The position numbers and the translations under genes are program-made. The notes under the pieces were generated by a model. It was given only the letters and a program-made list of their open reading frames with translations, was not told the DNA's origin and searched no databases. 64,000 nucleotides of DNA from assembly GCF_001411555.2 (NCBI RefSeq), contig NC_049904.1:28037370-28101369 (forward strand), written 5' to 3'. Positions 1 through 14,900 of the stretch are shown here, piece after piece. Position 1 is the stretch's first letter. Each line of letters opens with the position of its first letter. Source of the DNA: Juglans regia (taxonomy: Eukaryota > Streptophyta > Magnoliopsida > Fagales > Juglandaceae).

Positions 1-974
1 GAACGAGACTTATAATATATTATAACCCCCGATAGGAGGGGCAAGCAACGTAAGTACTCATATTCTAAAAAGACATTAATAATTAAGAAAAATAATAAAT
101 ACACGTCATTTTTTATAATATTTTACACGATAATATTTTAAAAAAAGATACATTTTTATAAAGTATTTTTAAAAAATTAAAATTATTTTATAAAATATAT
201 TATAAAATGTGCGCGGTGTATCATGTATGATATTCTAAATTAATTTAAAGTCTCGTCTAAACATTATAAAGATTAATTTTTGTCTCTTTCCCGGGACTTT
301 TAACCCAAGTAGTACTCCACTTGGAACGGGGAAAAATTGATAAAGTCGCTCAGTTTGAATTGTTGACTAGATTTGTTATTTTTAAACGAGACATTGACTG
401 GACTAATTACCGACTTGCCCAGAACAGACTTGACCCTGTCATCAATCATGTGCATCATTTTTCGATGATTTTTATTACTTATATCAACAAAAGAATTTGG
501 CCAGTCCTTTTTTTTTCTTTACTCAATTTATTCTATATAACTTATAATATTTATATTATTATTTCTCGATGAATTCTCTAATTCAATATTTTTCAAAAAT
601 TCATCAAATTTCGATTTGTACTTGTTCATTTTTTTCAAATCCCAATATACAACATACTTTAATTAAACAAAATAATAAAAATTTCAACTCAAATAATTCA
701 TTTTAACAAAAATCAATATCAATTATATTTCCATTTAAAAAAAATCTAAAAACTTACATAATTTTTAATTACAAAGCATGCCTTTTCTCTCTTCATTTCA
801 TCTGCATCTATCATGATATCCTTCATCACCCTGCATGCACCTAGTCCAGACGCCCCCCGAGGAGGAGCATAGCTTCTTACATTCCAAAACTATATTCTTT
901 GTAATTAATGTTTGTTTTCACAATTCAGCCTCGGAATCATTGATTCAGAACTGATCGAATTCTGGTTTCTGCAG
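1..974 (+). other. 3' part of intron 1 of CRK-A
   Basis: This AT-rich stretch precedes the transmembrane exon of CRK-A. It aligns by eye with 56335-57327, which is intron 1 of CRK-D: both share the opening GAACGAGACT, the 'CCCCCGAT/CCCCCAATT GGAGGGG' block and the later 'AAACGAGACATTGACTGGACT' area. The ectodomain exon of CRK-A (signal peptide and DUF26 domains) must therefore lie to the left of the window. The short reading frame at 321-572 falls in this intron and has no family resemblance. No other gene is seen here. Confidence 0.75.
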
Positions 975-2864
<1,890 letters not shown>

Positions 2865-3998
2865 TTCTTGATGATGATCATGCCTTCGGAAAATAAGATC
2901 GTTCAATATTAATTTGTTATTTAGCTTGTAGTTATTTGCTAGCTACGTACGTACAGGCTTAATTGAGACTTTCGTACGTCAAATGGGAGATCATGTAGAG
3001 GCAGTGACAGGCACCTCTGTCGAAGCTTGATCATTCAGCTGATGCATGAGGAGTCAATTATTGTTTTCTAGCTATATATCCTCGTTAATTAGTATTTTAT
3101 AGGAGTTGTAATTTAGAGCACAACTGAACAGATATTTGATACTTCTATGATCTGGATGTTTGATATTTCAAAATTAAAAGGCACCTGCACGACGATCCAC
3201 AGTGGTTGTGACCTTTAATTGCATGGTTACAATTAAGTGCGTAAACATAGTTCGATCGATGCATGTTAACATAGTCGGACAGGCGCAATATTCTCTTTGG
3301 AGCAGTACTAGTGGAACAAACGTTTGTGGATGACAATATTTACTGGCCGGTCGTAAGAAACTACAAGGAGAGGAAACATGACTCATCTCTAGAGAGAGAG
3401 AGGGGTTTGGAATGAGATCACATATATCAAATCAATATAGGATCGATACAACTTAGTCTACTTTCCTAATTTAATTAATTATATATGTAATCTACTAATA
3501 AATTAGTAGAAATGTTTTAGACACAATGAGATTATATAAAAATAAATCACAAATTGATATCATACATCATATTATAAAATTATTTTTATTATAAAGTAAA
3601 TCTATCTTATTATATAAAATCATATCAATTTATTAATTTAATTTTATATAATTTTTTTTGTAACTATAACAGACAGTCTTGCACATGAACGGGCAATGTA
3701 CATGAAAACTACTTTTCTAAAAAAAGATAAAAGTAATTACGCTTACCACAAACAAAAATAATAATATTGTACTCGAGATTTATTATGTATCAGTCACTAT
3801 TCATTCTCACATTCCATACCTATAGTTTTTTCATAGAATATGTGAATATTTTTTATAGGGTATGAGAATATTTTTTATAGGGTGTGAGATGGTAAATAAT
3901 AACTGATGAGAATAATTTTTCATTAAACTCAAATTTTTTTTTTTTGGTTTCCCTTCAATTCTGTAGCTGTGGATTATCTTAAGCTATTTTCGGACATT
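2865..3998. other. 3' flank of CRK-A
   Basis: This is the CRK 3' flank and presumed 3' UTR. It is closely shared with 15520-16000, 41904-42350 and 59229-59501; landmarks are the 'CTTGTAGTTAT' and 'GCACAACTGA' stretches. From about 3420 it becomes AT-rich with no recognisable gene. Small reading frames on the minus strand at 3145-3386 are not conserved as proteins in the other three copies, so I do not call them genes. Confidence 0.6.
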
Positions 3999-5590
3999 TT
4001 TTTTTTGAATAACTTCTGTAATCTTTACTGATATAAACAAGATCCCTCTTTACAAGTTCTCTCTCTCTCAGTAATATTTCTAATACAATTTGGTGTCTCC
4101 TCTATCCAAACAATTTCTGTGTCTAAATGTAATGCTTCCTTTGCTAAAGTATGTGCTGCCTCGTTTGCATTTCTGTACACGAATTCAACACTCCAGTCTT
4201 TCCATGAACTGATTAACTTCTTGCTAGCTTCCACAATACTCCCATAAACAGACCTATCTTCTTCCTGATTATTAACTGCCTTGACAATCAGTTGGGCATC
4301 ACCCTAAAAAATCATTCTTTCCAAATTCAAGTCCCTACATACTTCCATTGCCTTCCACAAGGCATAGCTTTTAGCTACTGCTGGTTGATCTACATTTCTC
4401 TGGTGGCCCTCAACTACAACCAAAACTTCCCCTTCTTCATCTCTGATCATAACCCCAATTCTCATCTTCTTTTCTTTTTGATCCACTGTAGCATCCCAGT
4501 TGGCCTTGATAAAACTCTCTCTTGGTTTCTTCCATACTTGGTTCCTTATTTCTATATTGTTACCAGTTTTATCAAATATTTTCTGCTGTGCCAAAAGAAA
4601 CTCATTAAGTCCTTCATTTGCAGTCCTTAAAACTTGGCTTGGGCTTTTGAAGATTCATTCAAAGATGAATTCATTTTTGCCATTTACCTCTCATGACAGA
4701 AGCTATCTCTCCCATCTCAGCCTTTCCCACCTTGTCCACCAACTTTTTCCATAAAGAAAGCAGATCATCTTCATTCAAACTCCATTTCTGTAAAATTTTG
4801 TTGAATTCTGCCCAAACATCACTAGCTGCTGGGCACTGCCATATAACATGCATGACAGTCTCCTCTATCTCCTTACATATTGGACATATTGAATCCTCAA
4901 CAATTTTTCTAAGCTGCAGATTCCTTCTTGTAGGTAATATTTCATTTCCTGCTTTCCACATGAATAGCTTTACCTTCTCTGGAACCTTTAGTTTCCACAT
5001 GTCTTTCCACCTTCTATCCACTTCTCTAACCCTTGAAGTTTCACCTCTTTTTGCTCTTTTACTGTCAAACTCCAAAATATAAGCACTCTTCACAGAAAAC
5101 TGCCCTTTCTCATCATAGCTCCAAACAAGTTTATCTTCAACTTCCATTCTAGATAGAGGGATGCTACTAATTACCTCAGCTTCTCCTTTGTTAAAAATTC
5201 TTTTGATTAACTGGTCATCCCACTCTCCATAACCTTTCATTAGTTCACAAACCTTAGCCTCTTTATCCAATAAGGAAACAGGTGATTGAATACAAAAAGA
5301 TGAAGGCGAACGTACCCATTTTTGTCCCCAAATCTTGATGTTCTTTCCATTGCCCACCCTCCATCTCAATCCCTTTCTCAGTAGATCTGCTGCATTCCAA
5401 ACACTCCTTCATATCAATGAAGGACAATGACCCAGTTTAGCTTCTAAGAATGATGATGATCTGAAATATTTCTCTCGAAAAATCTTGACTACCAAACTAC
5501 TAGGATTTTGGATAAATCTCCACCCCTGTTTAGCTAGTAAAGCCAAATTAAAACAATCAAAATCTCTAAAGCCAAGCCCTCCATGCGATT
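3999..5590 (-). mobile_element. 5'-truncated non-LTR retrotransposon (LINE) with reverse-transcriptase tail, zf-RVT and RNase H
   Basis: This is the 3' end of a plant L1-type LINE in minus orientation. Reading leftward from 5590, the peptide runs GGLGFRDF...ALLAKQGW (end of the reverse transcriptase), then RWRVGNGKNIKIWGQKW and a zinc-binding zf-RVT domain (CPICKEIEETVMHVIWQCP, about 4860-4780). It ends with an RVT_3-type RNase H (NWDAT about 4490; GDAQLIVKA about 4290; AHTLAKEA about 4150). In-frame stops (for example TGA about 5412 in place of the usual Trp, and one at the zf-RVT/RNase H junction) make it dead. A T-run at 3999-4007 on the + strand is the poly(A) tail. The 5' junction near 5590 is set by the F-box duplicon, which resumes with GCATGGATAGAGTACTC, as it does at about 46180. 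The endonuclease and most of the reverse transcriptase are missing, the usual 5' truncation. Confidence 0.88.
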
Positions 5591-5924
5591 GCATGGATAG
5601 AGTACTCTTTCTTCTACAGAAAGAGCTCCTCAAGGTTGGAAGGGTGCCTATCCAACTTTTACACTCACCAATGACGCGCTGCCACGGAGGAGTGTAGAAA
5701 ACTCCATTCTAGCATGCATGATAAAAAAGAAAATTCCATTTCTCTCCCCTCTCCCTCTCGCAGTATCCCCTCTCCTTTCTCCTCTCCCCTTCTCCATTTC
5801 TTTCTCTCCCCAGCGTCCTTGCAATAAGACGTGAAACATTTTGATAGAAATTGTTCTGATGCTTCTTGTTAACAGAAAACTATAAGAAAAGATTTAAACA
5901 ACTTGCCCCAAAGAGTTGAATCCA

Positions 5925-6830
5925 TGAATCTGATCACTCAGTTGCCTTATCACATCATCCATTACATCCTTTCTCTCCTTCGTAATACAAAAGTTGAGCT
6001 TGAACCAGTATCTTGTCCAAAAGGTAGAGAGAGATATGGACTTCATTCTCCATTTTGAAATTTGACCAACACAAAATTCAAGAAAAGAGAATCTGGATTT
6101 GAGGGATGAGAACTTTTACGGACTTCGTTGACAATTTTCTGAAGAGACATCTGGAGCAAAAACTGGATTTAAGCATATGTAAACTGGTTCTACGTATTAT
6201 CTCTTATGATTTAGAACTGGCCCTTCATATTGATCAGTGGATTAATTTGGCAGTCAAAAATCACCTGAAAGAGCTAGAACTCCACTTTGTCGTCAAGAAA
6301 AACATACATTACACTTTGTCCCTGTCTGTTTTTGCTACAAAGACATTAACTGGATTATGGTTATATGGGTGTAAGTTGAAATCTTGCAGTTATATAAAGC
6401 TTCCACATCTGAGAAAACTTTATGTGCAACAAATCGTCATTGATCAACGGACAACCAGAAATTTGATCTCTAGGTGCCATTTGGTTGAGGATTTGAGATT
6501 CATGATAGACAAAGTTTTTCAATATCTATTCGCTAGTTTTCCTGTACTTGAAAAATTGGAGCTAAGCAAATGCAATCTATTGAAGAATATAACGATTTCT
6601 AGGACACGGCTTGAACAATTTGTCTTAAACAACTTGTCTTCTCCTTTACAAGTCCTTTGTGCCTAAAGCAAGCCAAACTATCTTTTGAACGGGTAGGAGA
6701 ACAAAATGCTAGCCTTGAATTCTAGCTTAGAATTAACGATGCTCTATGGTTTGATAGATTGCGACAATTTCTTAGAAAGCTCAAGCGTTCCAATGGATTA
6801 AAATTGGCTGTCCGCTGCCAAAAAAAAAGA
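5925..6830 (+). pseudogene. F-box/LRR (FBD-type) protein pseudogene, copy 1
   Basis: The start near 5925 encodes an F-box-like segment (MNLITQLPYHIIHYILSLL). It is followed by a broken stretch and then an open frame, 6106-6666, with leucine-rich-repeat character: LKELELHFVV, LTGLWLYGCKLKSCSYIKLPHLRKLYV, LISRCHLVEDLRF, FPVLEKLELSKCNLLKNI. This is the layout of plant F-box/FBD/LRR proteins, which act as substrate adaptors in SCF ubiquitin ligases. The F-box is not in frame with the LRR part: the expected 'SILSKRWRELW' region is deleted and frameshifted around 6000-6100, and the protein stops before any FBD domain. A pyrimidine-rich stretch (5720-5815) precedes it. A second, shorter copy lies at 46525-46884. 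I judge it non-functional. Confidence 0.75.
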
Positions 6831-7540
6831 AATCATTATTCATGAAAAATTGAGAAAAATCTTGCTTAAGCCATTTTGCGATCTTACTTCTTCTAATATA
6901 TTTGTAAAAGGAGAAATTATATTTATAAATAATAATTATAGAGTGCGCAAGCGTCACATATTTTTTAAAAAATAAAATAAATATAAAATTTATATAAAAA
7001 AATTAATTTTTTAATAATAAATATATTTTCTTTAAAAAGAATCGCGAAAACCCAAGAGGTACTAGGCTTTATCATATCTTGGCGTGAAGAAAAAAAGAGA
7101 AGAAAACTCATATAATGGCTTCGTAAATACGAATTATGATGCCCTTTTTTTCTAGAAGCACGTATATAAGCAAAATCAGGGGTGAAACTTCGTACACATT
7201 CACCAAAGCTTGAAGGGTCAGAATGTGTAAATGCATAAATTCTTGTAAAATATTCTAAGATTAAAATTTGTCTAAGTTATTAAACAATGTATTTTTTCTA
7301 AGATTAAAATTTGTCTTAAGTTATTAAACAATGTATTTGATCAGTTTTATAAAGGTGTTTGTGTCGGGTCATTATCTATGAAAGTCTTCCAAACTCTCCA
7401 ATTAATATTGTTCACACATGACATTTATCCATCCACCACTCAGTACGTCTGATTAATCCAAAAGTATTCCGAGTATGGAAATTGGAAAAAGTGAAATTCG
7501 GCAATCATTCAAAGAAGGAAGTATAAAAAAGTAGCCAATT
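6831..7540. repeat. CRK-upstream block, copy 1
   Basis: A non-coding block found four times in the window (here, 23745-26090, 26830-28455 and 53419-54480). Landmarks are AACCCAAGAGGTACT, 'CTTATCATATCTTGGCGTGAAG' and TCCAAAAGTATTCCGAGT. It always lies upstream of a CRK gene or its promoter module. No coding potential or RNA gene is visible. Its sequence is AT-rich with scattered single-base and indel differences between copies. Confidence 0.7.
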
Positions 7541-8340
7541 TCCAAAGAGAAAATGCTAAAACAACAACAACTACTTTACTATTTTTCTACTATCTTAAAA
7601 TAAAATATATTTTCATTTTCATTTTAATTTCATGTTTTTAAATTATATAAAAATATTATTTTATTGGTAAGTTGTAAATAAATGGTAGAGGAGTTGATCG
7701 GTCATGATCATGATGCCTTTAAAAACTAGTAATTGCCGAGGAGAAATTAAGGATAGAAATATTATTCTATGACAATTTGTTTACATTATATATAATAAAA
7801 TAATATTATTTTAAATATTATTTTAAATTTGAAAGTTTGAATATAATAAAAATATTATTATATTTGAAATTGTATATAAATTATAAACAAGTTCTAAGTC
7901 AAGTAGCTCCCGTTTGTTTTCAAATATGAGATTAAAGTTAAAAAATTAAATAAAATAGTGTTAGAATATATTTTTTAAAATTATTTTTATTTGAAAAATT
8001 TGAAAAAGTTAAATTATTTATTTTATTTTATGTAAAAATTTTAAAAAAATTATAATGATGAGATAAGAGATTTTTAAAGTTTTCAAAATTTTAGATTTTA
8101 GGTCTTGTTTGAATTCTAAACTTACCTAAACTCATCTTAATTCATCTCATCTCGTCATTACAATTTCTTAAATTTTCATATAAAATATAATAAATAATTC
8201 AAATTTTTTAAATTTTTATATAAAATATAATAAATAATTTAATTTTTATTTTATTATTATACTTTGTACACTCTTAACTCATTTTTGAATTCAAGAGTGT
8301 ACAAAGTTGTGGATGAGATGATCAGTTTGCATGTACACGT
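7541..8340. repeat. AT-rich MITE-like repeats upstream of the promoter module
   Basis: No gene is seen here. The stretch holds copies of an AT-rich repeat whose consensus includes TCATCTCATCTCGTCATTAC and AATTTTTACATAAAATATAATAAATAAT (7905-8090 on one strand, 8100-8250 on the other). Similar copies lie at 9160-9330, 25420-25850, 27810-28200, 47100-47330, 47590-47950, 48220-48380 and 56580-56750. I infer a high-copy miniature element family. Ends and target duplications are not clear enough to place. Confidence 0.5.
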
Positions 8341-9440
8341 TTCGTTCATGCCCTTTCCATTAATGGACATCCACTTTTCGATTTTGACCCTGCTTGTTTT
8401 TTTCTGATCATTTTTGAGTCTTTTTGGTTCATCTTTCCATCAACAGCCGCCACTCCAGTTGCCACGCATTCTTTTGCAGATGCCATCAACCGATCGCATC
8501 TTCTTAAGAGTGTATGTTGGTACGTACGTATTCCCAACTTCCGATCGCCATCTATTGATGTGGTTAAGAAGCAGCTAGGAGACATGAGAAAGCAGCTCGT
8601 TCCCCATTTCTCCTCTGATTTTCTTTCCTTTTTAGTTTGCATATCGGCTGATCTTCTATCTTTGATCTGAACTGTTCTAGAACACTTGCGATAAAAGCGT
8701 AAAAAAATATATCAATATATTTAAAATTACTTTCTCAATTATTAAATAAAAAAAAAAATTGACCGGCGGTGAAACAGGACGGTCAAACGAAGTGGGTAAA
8801 ATAGTTTTTTCCTGCGATAAAATAACTTTTTGGGAAGCAGTTCATGTAAGTGCCGTGTACAAGAAACAAGAAACAAGATTGACCGGAAACGGGAAATGTT
8901 TCGGCAGGCCGCAGCAGCCATTAGAGGCTCCTGTTTTGTCGTTTTCCGAGCTCATCATGATCAGCTTGCTCATATATTCATTCTATCCCCTTTTTTTCTT
9001 TGTAAATAATCTATATAAAAGTTATAAGTTCTTTACTAAAACAGACATCGATCTCTTTTTCGAACCATAAATCTCTGTCAAACGAGGATGAATGTTCCTA
9101 AATTTACGAGGTTATTGGGAATTTTCCAACATATCACAAATTTAGGTAAATGATTTAGGAGGATTTGGATATATAAAACTATCTTATCTCATTTTATTTA
9201 ATAGTTATTATAATTTTTTTAAATTTTTACATAAAATATAATAAATAATATAATTTTTTAATTTTTAAAATAAAAATTATATTAAAAAATTTATTTAATT
9301 TTTAATAAAATATCTCATTTCTTTCTAAGTAAACGAGGCCAGAAAAACAATAATATGAATACAATGGGTTTATCCCAACCTACCGCACAAACCTATCAAC
9401 ATACCCACCTAAAAAAAAATGCCAAAAAACAAAAAGGCTG
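8341..9440 (+). repeat. Distal copy of the CRK promoter module, not followed by a CRK gene
   Basis: This region repeats the sequence that precedes CRK-B (10828-11760) and CRK-C (28697-29255 plus 36444-37100). Shared parts include GCCCTTTCCATTAATGGAC, 'GCATCTTCTTAAGAGTGTATG', the TTGACCGGAAA site, GAGCTCATCATGATCAG and ATAAATCTCTGTCAAACGAGG. It stops abruptly after AAAGGCTGATC at about 9440, where retrotransposon sequence begins. The final part of the promoter and the CRK exons are absent. I read it as the surviving 5' flank of a lost fifth CRK unit, or as a partial promoter duplication. Confidence 0.7.
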
Positions 9441-10708
9441 ATCTATGCAGAAGGATCTGACTCGGAATGACGCAACGACCCCAATGAAAAGATGCCGCTC
9501 GGTAAACATCAAGCAAAGGAACCTGACCTCGGTCCCACTCAAACGGAAAAGAAACTAACTCGACCTTCATCAATCGAAGGATAATATGTTCAATCTCTAT
9601 CAACAATGGATTGGGATGTACAGTTCAATGAAGGAAAAAGATAAAATGGTTAGATATTCGAAACGGTGGCACAAAATTCTAAGGGATGCCTTGGCTATGG
9701 GAATACGAAATGACGTTTACTTGCTGCATGCGTACGTGAAACGAACGAATCCCAGACAACGTTGGCATGCCAGAAAGCAGTTTTAATTGATGAGGACGTC
9801 GTTAATGATTATTCAAGCTCAATAACGCCAAAGATCAGTTCACATCCCAGTAAATATGGAGATCAGTTCGCATCAACAGTGAATGGGCAAGTACCTGTTC
9901 ACCTTCTACATGTCTAGGTCAGAGATCTTCATTAAAAAAAAAAGGAGAATTCTTACAATTTCCAACTCATAAGTGTGCTAAAAATTCGTGAGGTATTGTG
10001 AAGGGGGAAAATCCCTTACACTGGGCTAAGAGTAAGGCCTAGGTTACAACCTAGATATGAGGTTTGGGTTGAACCAGGCCAAAGACATGGGTCGGATCAG
10101 GGCTTAGGTGCACAATATGGGCTGGGACAGACAATAACACTTGGGTCAAGGCTCGTGTATGATGTCCAGGTCAGATCCTGTTCACAACAGGAAGTAAGAC
10201 AGGAAATGCAGGCGAGGCTTGAAAGGGAAGGAGTCTAGCACTCAGTACCAGACAAAAAGACTTGCAACGGTTTACGCCCAGCATTAATGAGAATGCATGC
10301 CGCATTCAAAGCGGCCCATAGTAGAAGGCATGCCGCATTCAATGTGGCTCAAGACCCGAGCAATTCACAACAATCTTGAGCACTTCATAGCTTGGCGAGG
10401 TGACGGCACAGGAGTAGCTCGATGAATCTACAACACAAGCATATTATCTCCTACTATGCAACACCCCACTACGGTGGAGAACAGGTTGATAACTAGAAAT
10501 AAGACACTACTAGCAGCAAACAAGGTAATCCATCACTATCACCATACAGTCTCGTCTTGACTATTATTCATCATCTTTTTCACCAATCATTAACTTAAGT
10601 ATCGGAGTATCAACGGACTCCCGAGGTCCCCTTTTAGTTACTGTGCTGGTGATCGCTCGTACACTGTCCACATGGAGTTGTCCAAACTCATGAAATACGA
10701 CGTCAATA
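9441..10708 (+). mobile_element. Gypsy-like LTR retrotransposon remnant: 3' internal end plus one LTR
   Basis: The LTR (9997-10708, about 712 bp) begins TGTGAAGGGGG and ends with GAAATACGACGTCAATA. These match the ends of the large gypsy LTRs in this window (TGTGATGGGAGTAATC ... GAAACACGACATCAACA). The bases just before it (GTGCTAAAAATTCGTGAGGTAT) correspond to those before the 3' LTR at 36090-36112 (GTACTAGGAATTCGCGGGGTAC), so this is a 3' LTR with internal flank, not a clean solo LTR. The 9441-9960 part has no recognisable coding domain; the small frame 9586-9786 is not conserved as far as I can tell. No target-site duplication is visible at 9440/10709. It belongs to a related but diverged family. 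Confidence 0.7.
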
Positions 10709-11965
10709 ATTTTAAATTTTATTTTTAATTTAAAAGTTTGAATAAAATAAAAATATTATTATATTTGAAATTGTATATAAATTATGAACGGTTGTAAGTC
10801 AATTAAAACTGATCAGTCAATTTTACACGTTTCGTTAATGCCCTTTCCATTAATGGACCTCCACTTTTCGATTGTCCCTGCTTGTTTTTTTCTGCTTTTC
10901 GAGTCTTTTGGTTCATCTCTCCATCAACAGCAGCCACTCCAGTTGCCTCGCATTCTTTCGCACATGCCATCATCCGATCGCATCTTCTTAAGAGTGTATG
11001 TATGTAATGTACGTACGTATACCCATCTTCCCATCGCCATCTATTGATGTGGTTAAGAAACAGGAGACATGAGCCAGCTCGTTCCTCCATTTCTCCTCTG
11101 ATTTTCTTTCCTTTTTAGTTTACACCGTACATGTATTGGCTGATCTTCTATCTTTGATCTGAGTACTGTTCTAGAACGCTTCCTATAAAATAACTTTTTG
11201 GGAGTTGCAGTTGTACGTATCGTGTACGTATGGGTGCTTTTTTTTTTTTTCTTAAAGAGTTATATGTCAACAAGAAACAAGATTGACCGGAAATGTTTTG
11301 GCGGGCCGCAGCAGCCATTAGAGGCTCCTGTTTTGTCGTTGCCCGAGCTCATCATGATCAGTTTGCTCAGATATTCATTCTATCCCAACTTTTTTATCTT
11401 TGTAAACAAGCAATTAACGAAATAATCAAATATAAGTTACTTCTCTACTGGTTAGTTACTACAACATACATTATCAAAAAAAAAAAAAAAAAAAGTTACT
11501 ACAACATACGTCATCGATCTCTTTTTTACTTTTTTCTGAGCGAACCATAAATCTCTGTCAAACGAGGATGAATGTTCCTAAATTTACGAGGTTATTGTAA
11601 ATTTTCTTTTATTTATCTTTTAACAAAATATATAATTGAACTAAACGAGACCAGAAAAACAATAATATAAATACAATGTGGGTACCCCGGCCAAACCTAC
11701 CGCACAAACCTATCAACACGCCCCCCTAAAAAAAATGGCAAAAAACAAAAAGGCTGATCAACTTGCGTTTATTTTTCAAAAACAAAATGCATAAAGAGAG
11801 AGAAAAGTAGTTGGATGGTCAGCATTATTGGATTCCTTGTTTACCATGTGACAATACCATGGACTTGCAAGTGGCAACACAAGCGGTTTCGTCATCACTT
11901 CCTCCTAAGGAATGCAGAATGCTACATATATAATTGCAAAGAGTAAACAGATTACAGAGGGAAAA
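10709..11965 (+). promoter_or_regulatory. Upstream region of CRK-B (proximal promoter module)
   Basis: A non-coding region ending at the CRK-B start codon, repeating 7800-9440 in the same orientation. Visible elements are a W-box-type TTGACC at 11283-11288 (the core bound by WRKY factors, which often control CRK genes), a poly(T) run at 11230-11241, an A-run at 11468-11483, and a TATA-like ACATATATAAT at 11924-11934, rather close to the ATG. The last 150 bp, from 'TTGGATGGTCAGCATTATTGG' on, are nearly identical to the CRK-C upstream end (37138-37250). Regulation is inferred from motifs only. Confidence 0.5.
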
Positions 11966-14900
11966 ATGAGAATGAGCGCTTCAGGACTACTGCTTTTCCT
12001 TTTGTGTGCCATGCTCACGCACCTTGTAAAGCTCGCCTTCGCGCAGCGAGATCCCTACGTGCTCCATTATTGTTCCAATACTGGTAATGTTAGCAGTAAC
12101 AGTGCCTACAGAAAAAACGTCAATACCCTCCTTTCCTCCCTCTCTTCTAACAGCCAAATCGATTTTGGGTTCTACAATTTCTCCACAGGAGAAAACTCCG
12201 ACAGAGTTAACGCAATTGCACTTTGTAAAGCAGACCTAACGCCGACCAACTGCCGGAGTTGTGTCAATATGTCTGCTCTCGAGCTCTTACTTCTGTGTCC
12301 AAACCAGAAGGAGGGTATCATGTGGTACATGAATTGTACAGTACGATACTCGAACAACTCTATATTTGGTGTCATGCAGTTTAAACCTGTGCGACATCTT
12401 TACAACTCTGTAAATGTCACGGACCCGATTGGCACGTTCAACAAGGTGCGAGAGACGTTGCTGGATAGACTGAGAAGTGAGGCTGCAGCTAGCACTTCGA
12501 CTCTTCGCAAGTTTGCAACTGGAAAAACGAGCTCCCCATACTACAATATATATGCTCTTTTGCAGTGCACTCCCGATTTGAATCAGCAGGAATGCAGCGA
12601 TTGCCTAAATCAGAGCATCGCAGAAGTTCCAACTTGTTGCGGTCCAGCGCTAGGAGTGAGAGTTCTTACACCCAGCTGCAACTTAAGGTATGAGAGCAAC
12701 CATTTCTATGGTTCCACTCTCGAGGCGTCGCCGCCATCGTCAAGTACTCTTCCTCTGCCTGCAGAAGGTACAACTCTTCCCATATATTTAATCTGTATGT
12801 CGTCCTCTATCTATTTTCTTCTAGGAAGATTATATGCAAGCTTGAATGAAGGGATCGAAGAAAGTTTGTTCTTTTTAAACGAGACAATGACTGGACTTAC
12901 CGACTTGCCCAGAACAAACTTGAGTCTTGACCCTGTCAACAATCATCATGTGCATCAATTTTAGATGACTATGAGTTATTAGGAAAAATCTAATTGTGGG
13001 CACACCACATTCTCATTTTATTTTAATTATATTAAGTAACATATGGTACATTTATTATAATTAGATGATAAATAAGTATATAATAAATGATTATTCAAAA
13101 GTGATAAATATGTCACATCTAATTTAGTGATATGAAAGTAGGATGATAGTATAGTTTAATCAACAAAAGAATTTGGCCAGTCTTTTTTTTTTTTCTTTAC
13201 TCGATTTATTCTATAAAACTTATAATATTTATATTATTATTTCTCTATGAATTTTCTAATTCAATATTTTTCAAAAATCCATCTAATTTCAATTTGTACT
13301 TGTTCATCTTTTTCATATCCCAAAATACAACATACTTTAATTAAACAAAATAATAAAAAAATTTCAACTCTAATTATTCATTTTAATAAAAATCAATATC
13401 AATTATATTTCCATTTAAAAAAAATCTAAAATCTAAAAACTAATTACATAATTTTTAATTACAAAACATGCCTTTTCTCTCTTCTTTTCTTCCGCTTCTA
13501 TCATCCTTCATCATGACCCATGCACTTAGTCCAAACGCCCCTCGAGGAGGAGCACAGCTTCTTACATTCCAAAACTATATTACTTATAATGTTTGCTTTC
13601 ACAATTCAGCCTTGGAATCATTGATTCAGAATTGATCGAATTCTGGTTTCTGTAGGAAAGGGGAGTAACTCTTCTCGAACTATCATTATAGTCGTGGCGG
13701 CTGTTGTTTCTGCGGTGTTAATCGTTTGCATCTGCACCTGTATCTATTTAAGGATGAGAAAGCAAAGGAAGAAAGTTGAAAGTAAGTTTAAAATTGGTTC
13801 GTTGTTTCCTAACTGTTAAGAATTCGGTTTATCTTAAATATGGAAATCATCATAAAACTGAACCACTGAGAAAACTCAGACATGTTTCACTTTTTGGCAT
13901 ATATATGCTAGTTTAGTTCTAGGCAGTACTGCTGGTGAGAACAAGAATGACATCAAGTTCTCTGTTGTAACGATGAATGAAGCTGATGTTTTATGCACAT
14001 AAATTGCTCACTGATCTTTAAGCTATGGACTTATCTTTCCACAGTGGATGAAATTAACAGCAGCGCTGAATCCTTGCAATTCGACTTCAGCACCATTAGA
14101 GTTGCTACAGACAACTTTTCCGATGTAAACAAACTTGGGCAAGGTGGATTTGGTACTGTTTACAAGGTAATTCATGAACAATATGATCATATGATACACT
14201 TGCTATGTCATGAATTATATGTAACTTAAATTACTGGAGGACAGACAGGAGTCATTTGACATGAATACATCTCTATTCAGGGAAAGTTTCCAAATGGACA
14301 AGAAATAGCTGTGAAAAGGCTTTCTAGGAGTTCGGAACAAGGTGATCAAGAATTTAAGAACGAGATCTTATTAGTTGCCAAGCTTCGGCACAGGAATTTA
14401 GTAAGGCTCCTAGGTTTCTGCTTTGAAGGAAATGAAAGGCTTCTTGTCTATGAGTTTATGCCGAATGCAAGCCTTGACCACTTCATATTTGGTACGATTA
14501 CATTTTTTCAAGTTGCATGTATGTTCCAACACACATGGATATATATATTTATATGTATATATATTTGTCCTATAACCCCATATATATGCTTAATTGAATG
14601 TGTAGATCCAAGCAAGCGTTTACATTTGGATTGGACAATTCGATACAAAATTATAGTTGGCATTGCTCGAGGGCTTCAATATCTTCACGAAGATTCTCAA
14701 TTTCGCATTATTCATCGTGATCTCAAAACTAGTAATGTTTTGTTAGATGAAAAGATGAACCCAAAAATTTCAGATTTCGGTATGGCAAGATTGTTTACAC
14801 TAGATCAAACTCAGGCTAATACAAGGAGAATTGTTGGGACCTAGTAAGTATATATGCTAATATCTTGTAAATATTTCTTAACCCTATAAATTAATAAAAG

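Noticed and set aside
4292..5082. Plus-strand frames of 84-129 codons
   Set aside because: They are the complement of the LINE reverse-transcriptase tail and RNase H.
9586..9786. 66-codon frame as a gene
   Set aside because: It lies inside the retrotransposon remnant, has no recognisable domain and no second copy in the window.
11912..12964. Uninterrupted 350-codon frame read as a kinase-less secreted DUF26 protein
   Set aside because: The last part lies beyond the GT donor at 12768, matches intron sequence in A, C and D, and differs in length in each copy. The joined seven-exon model keeps phase in all copies. Read-through transcripts are possible but not supported by the sequence.
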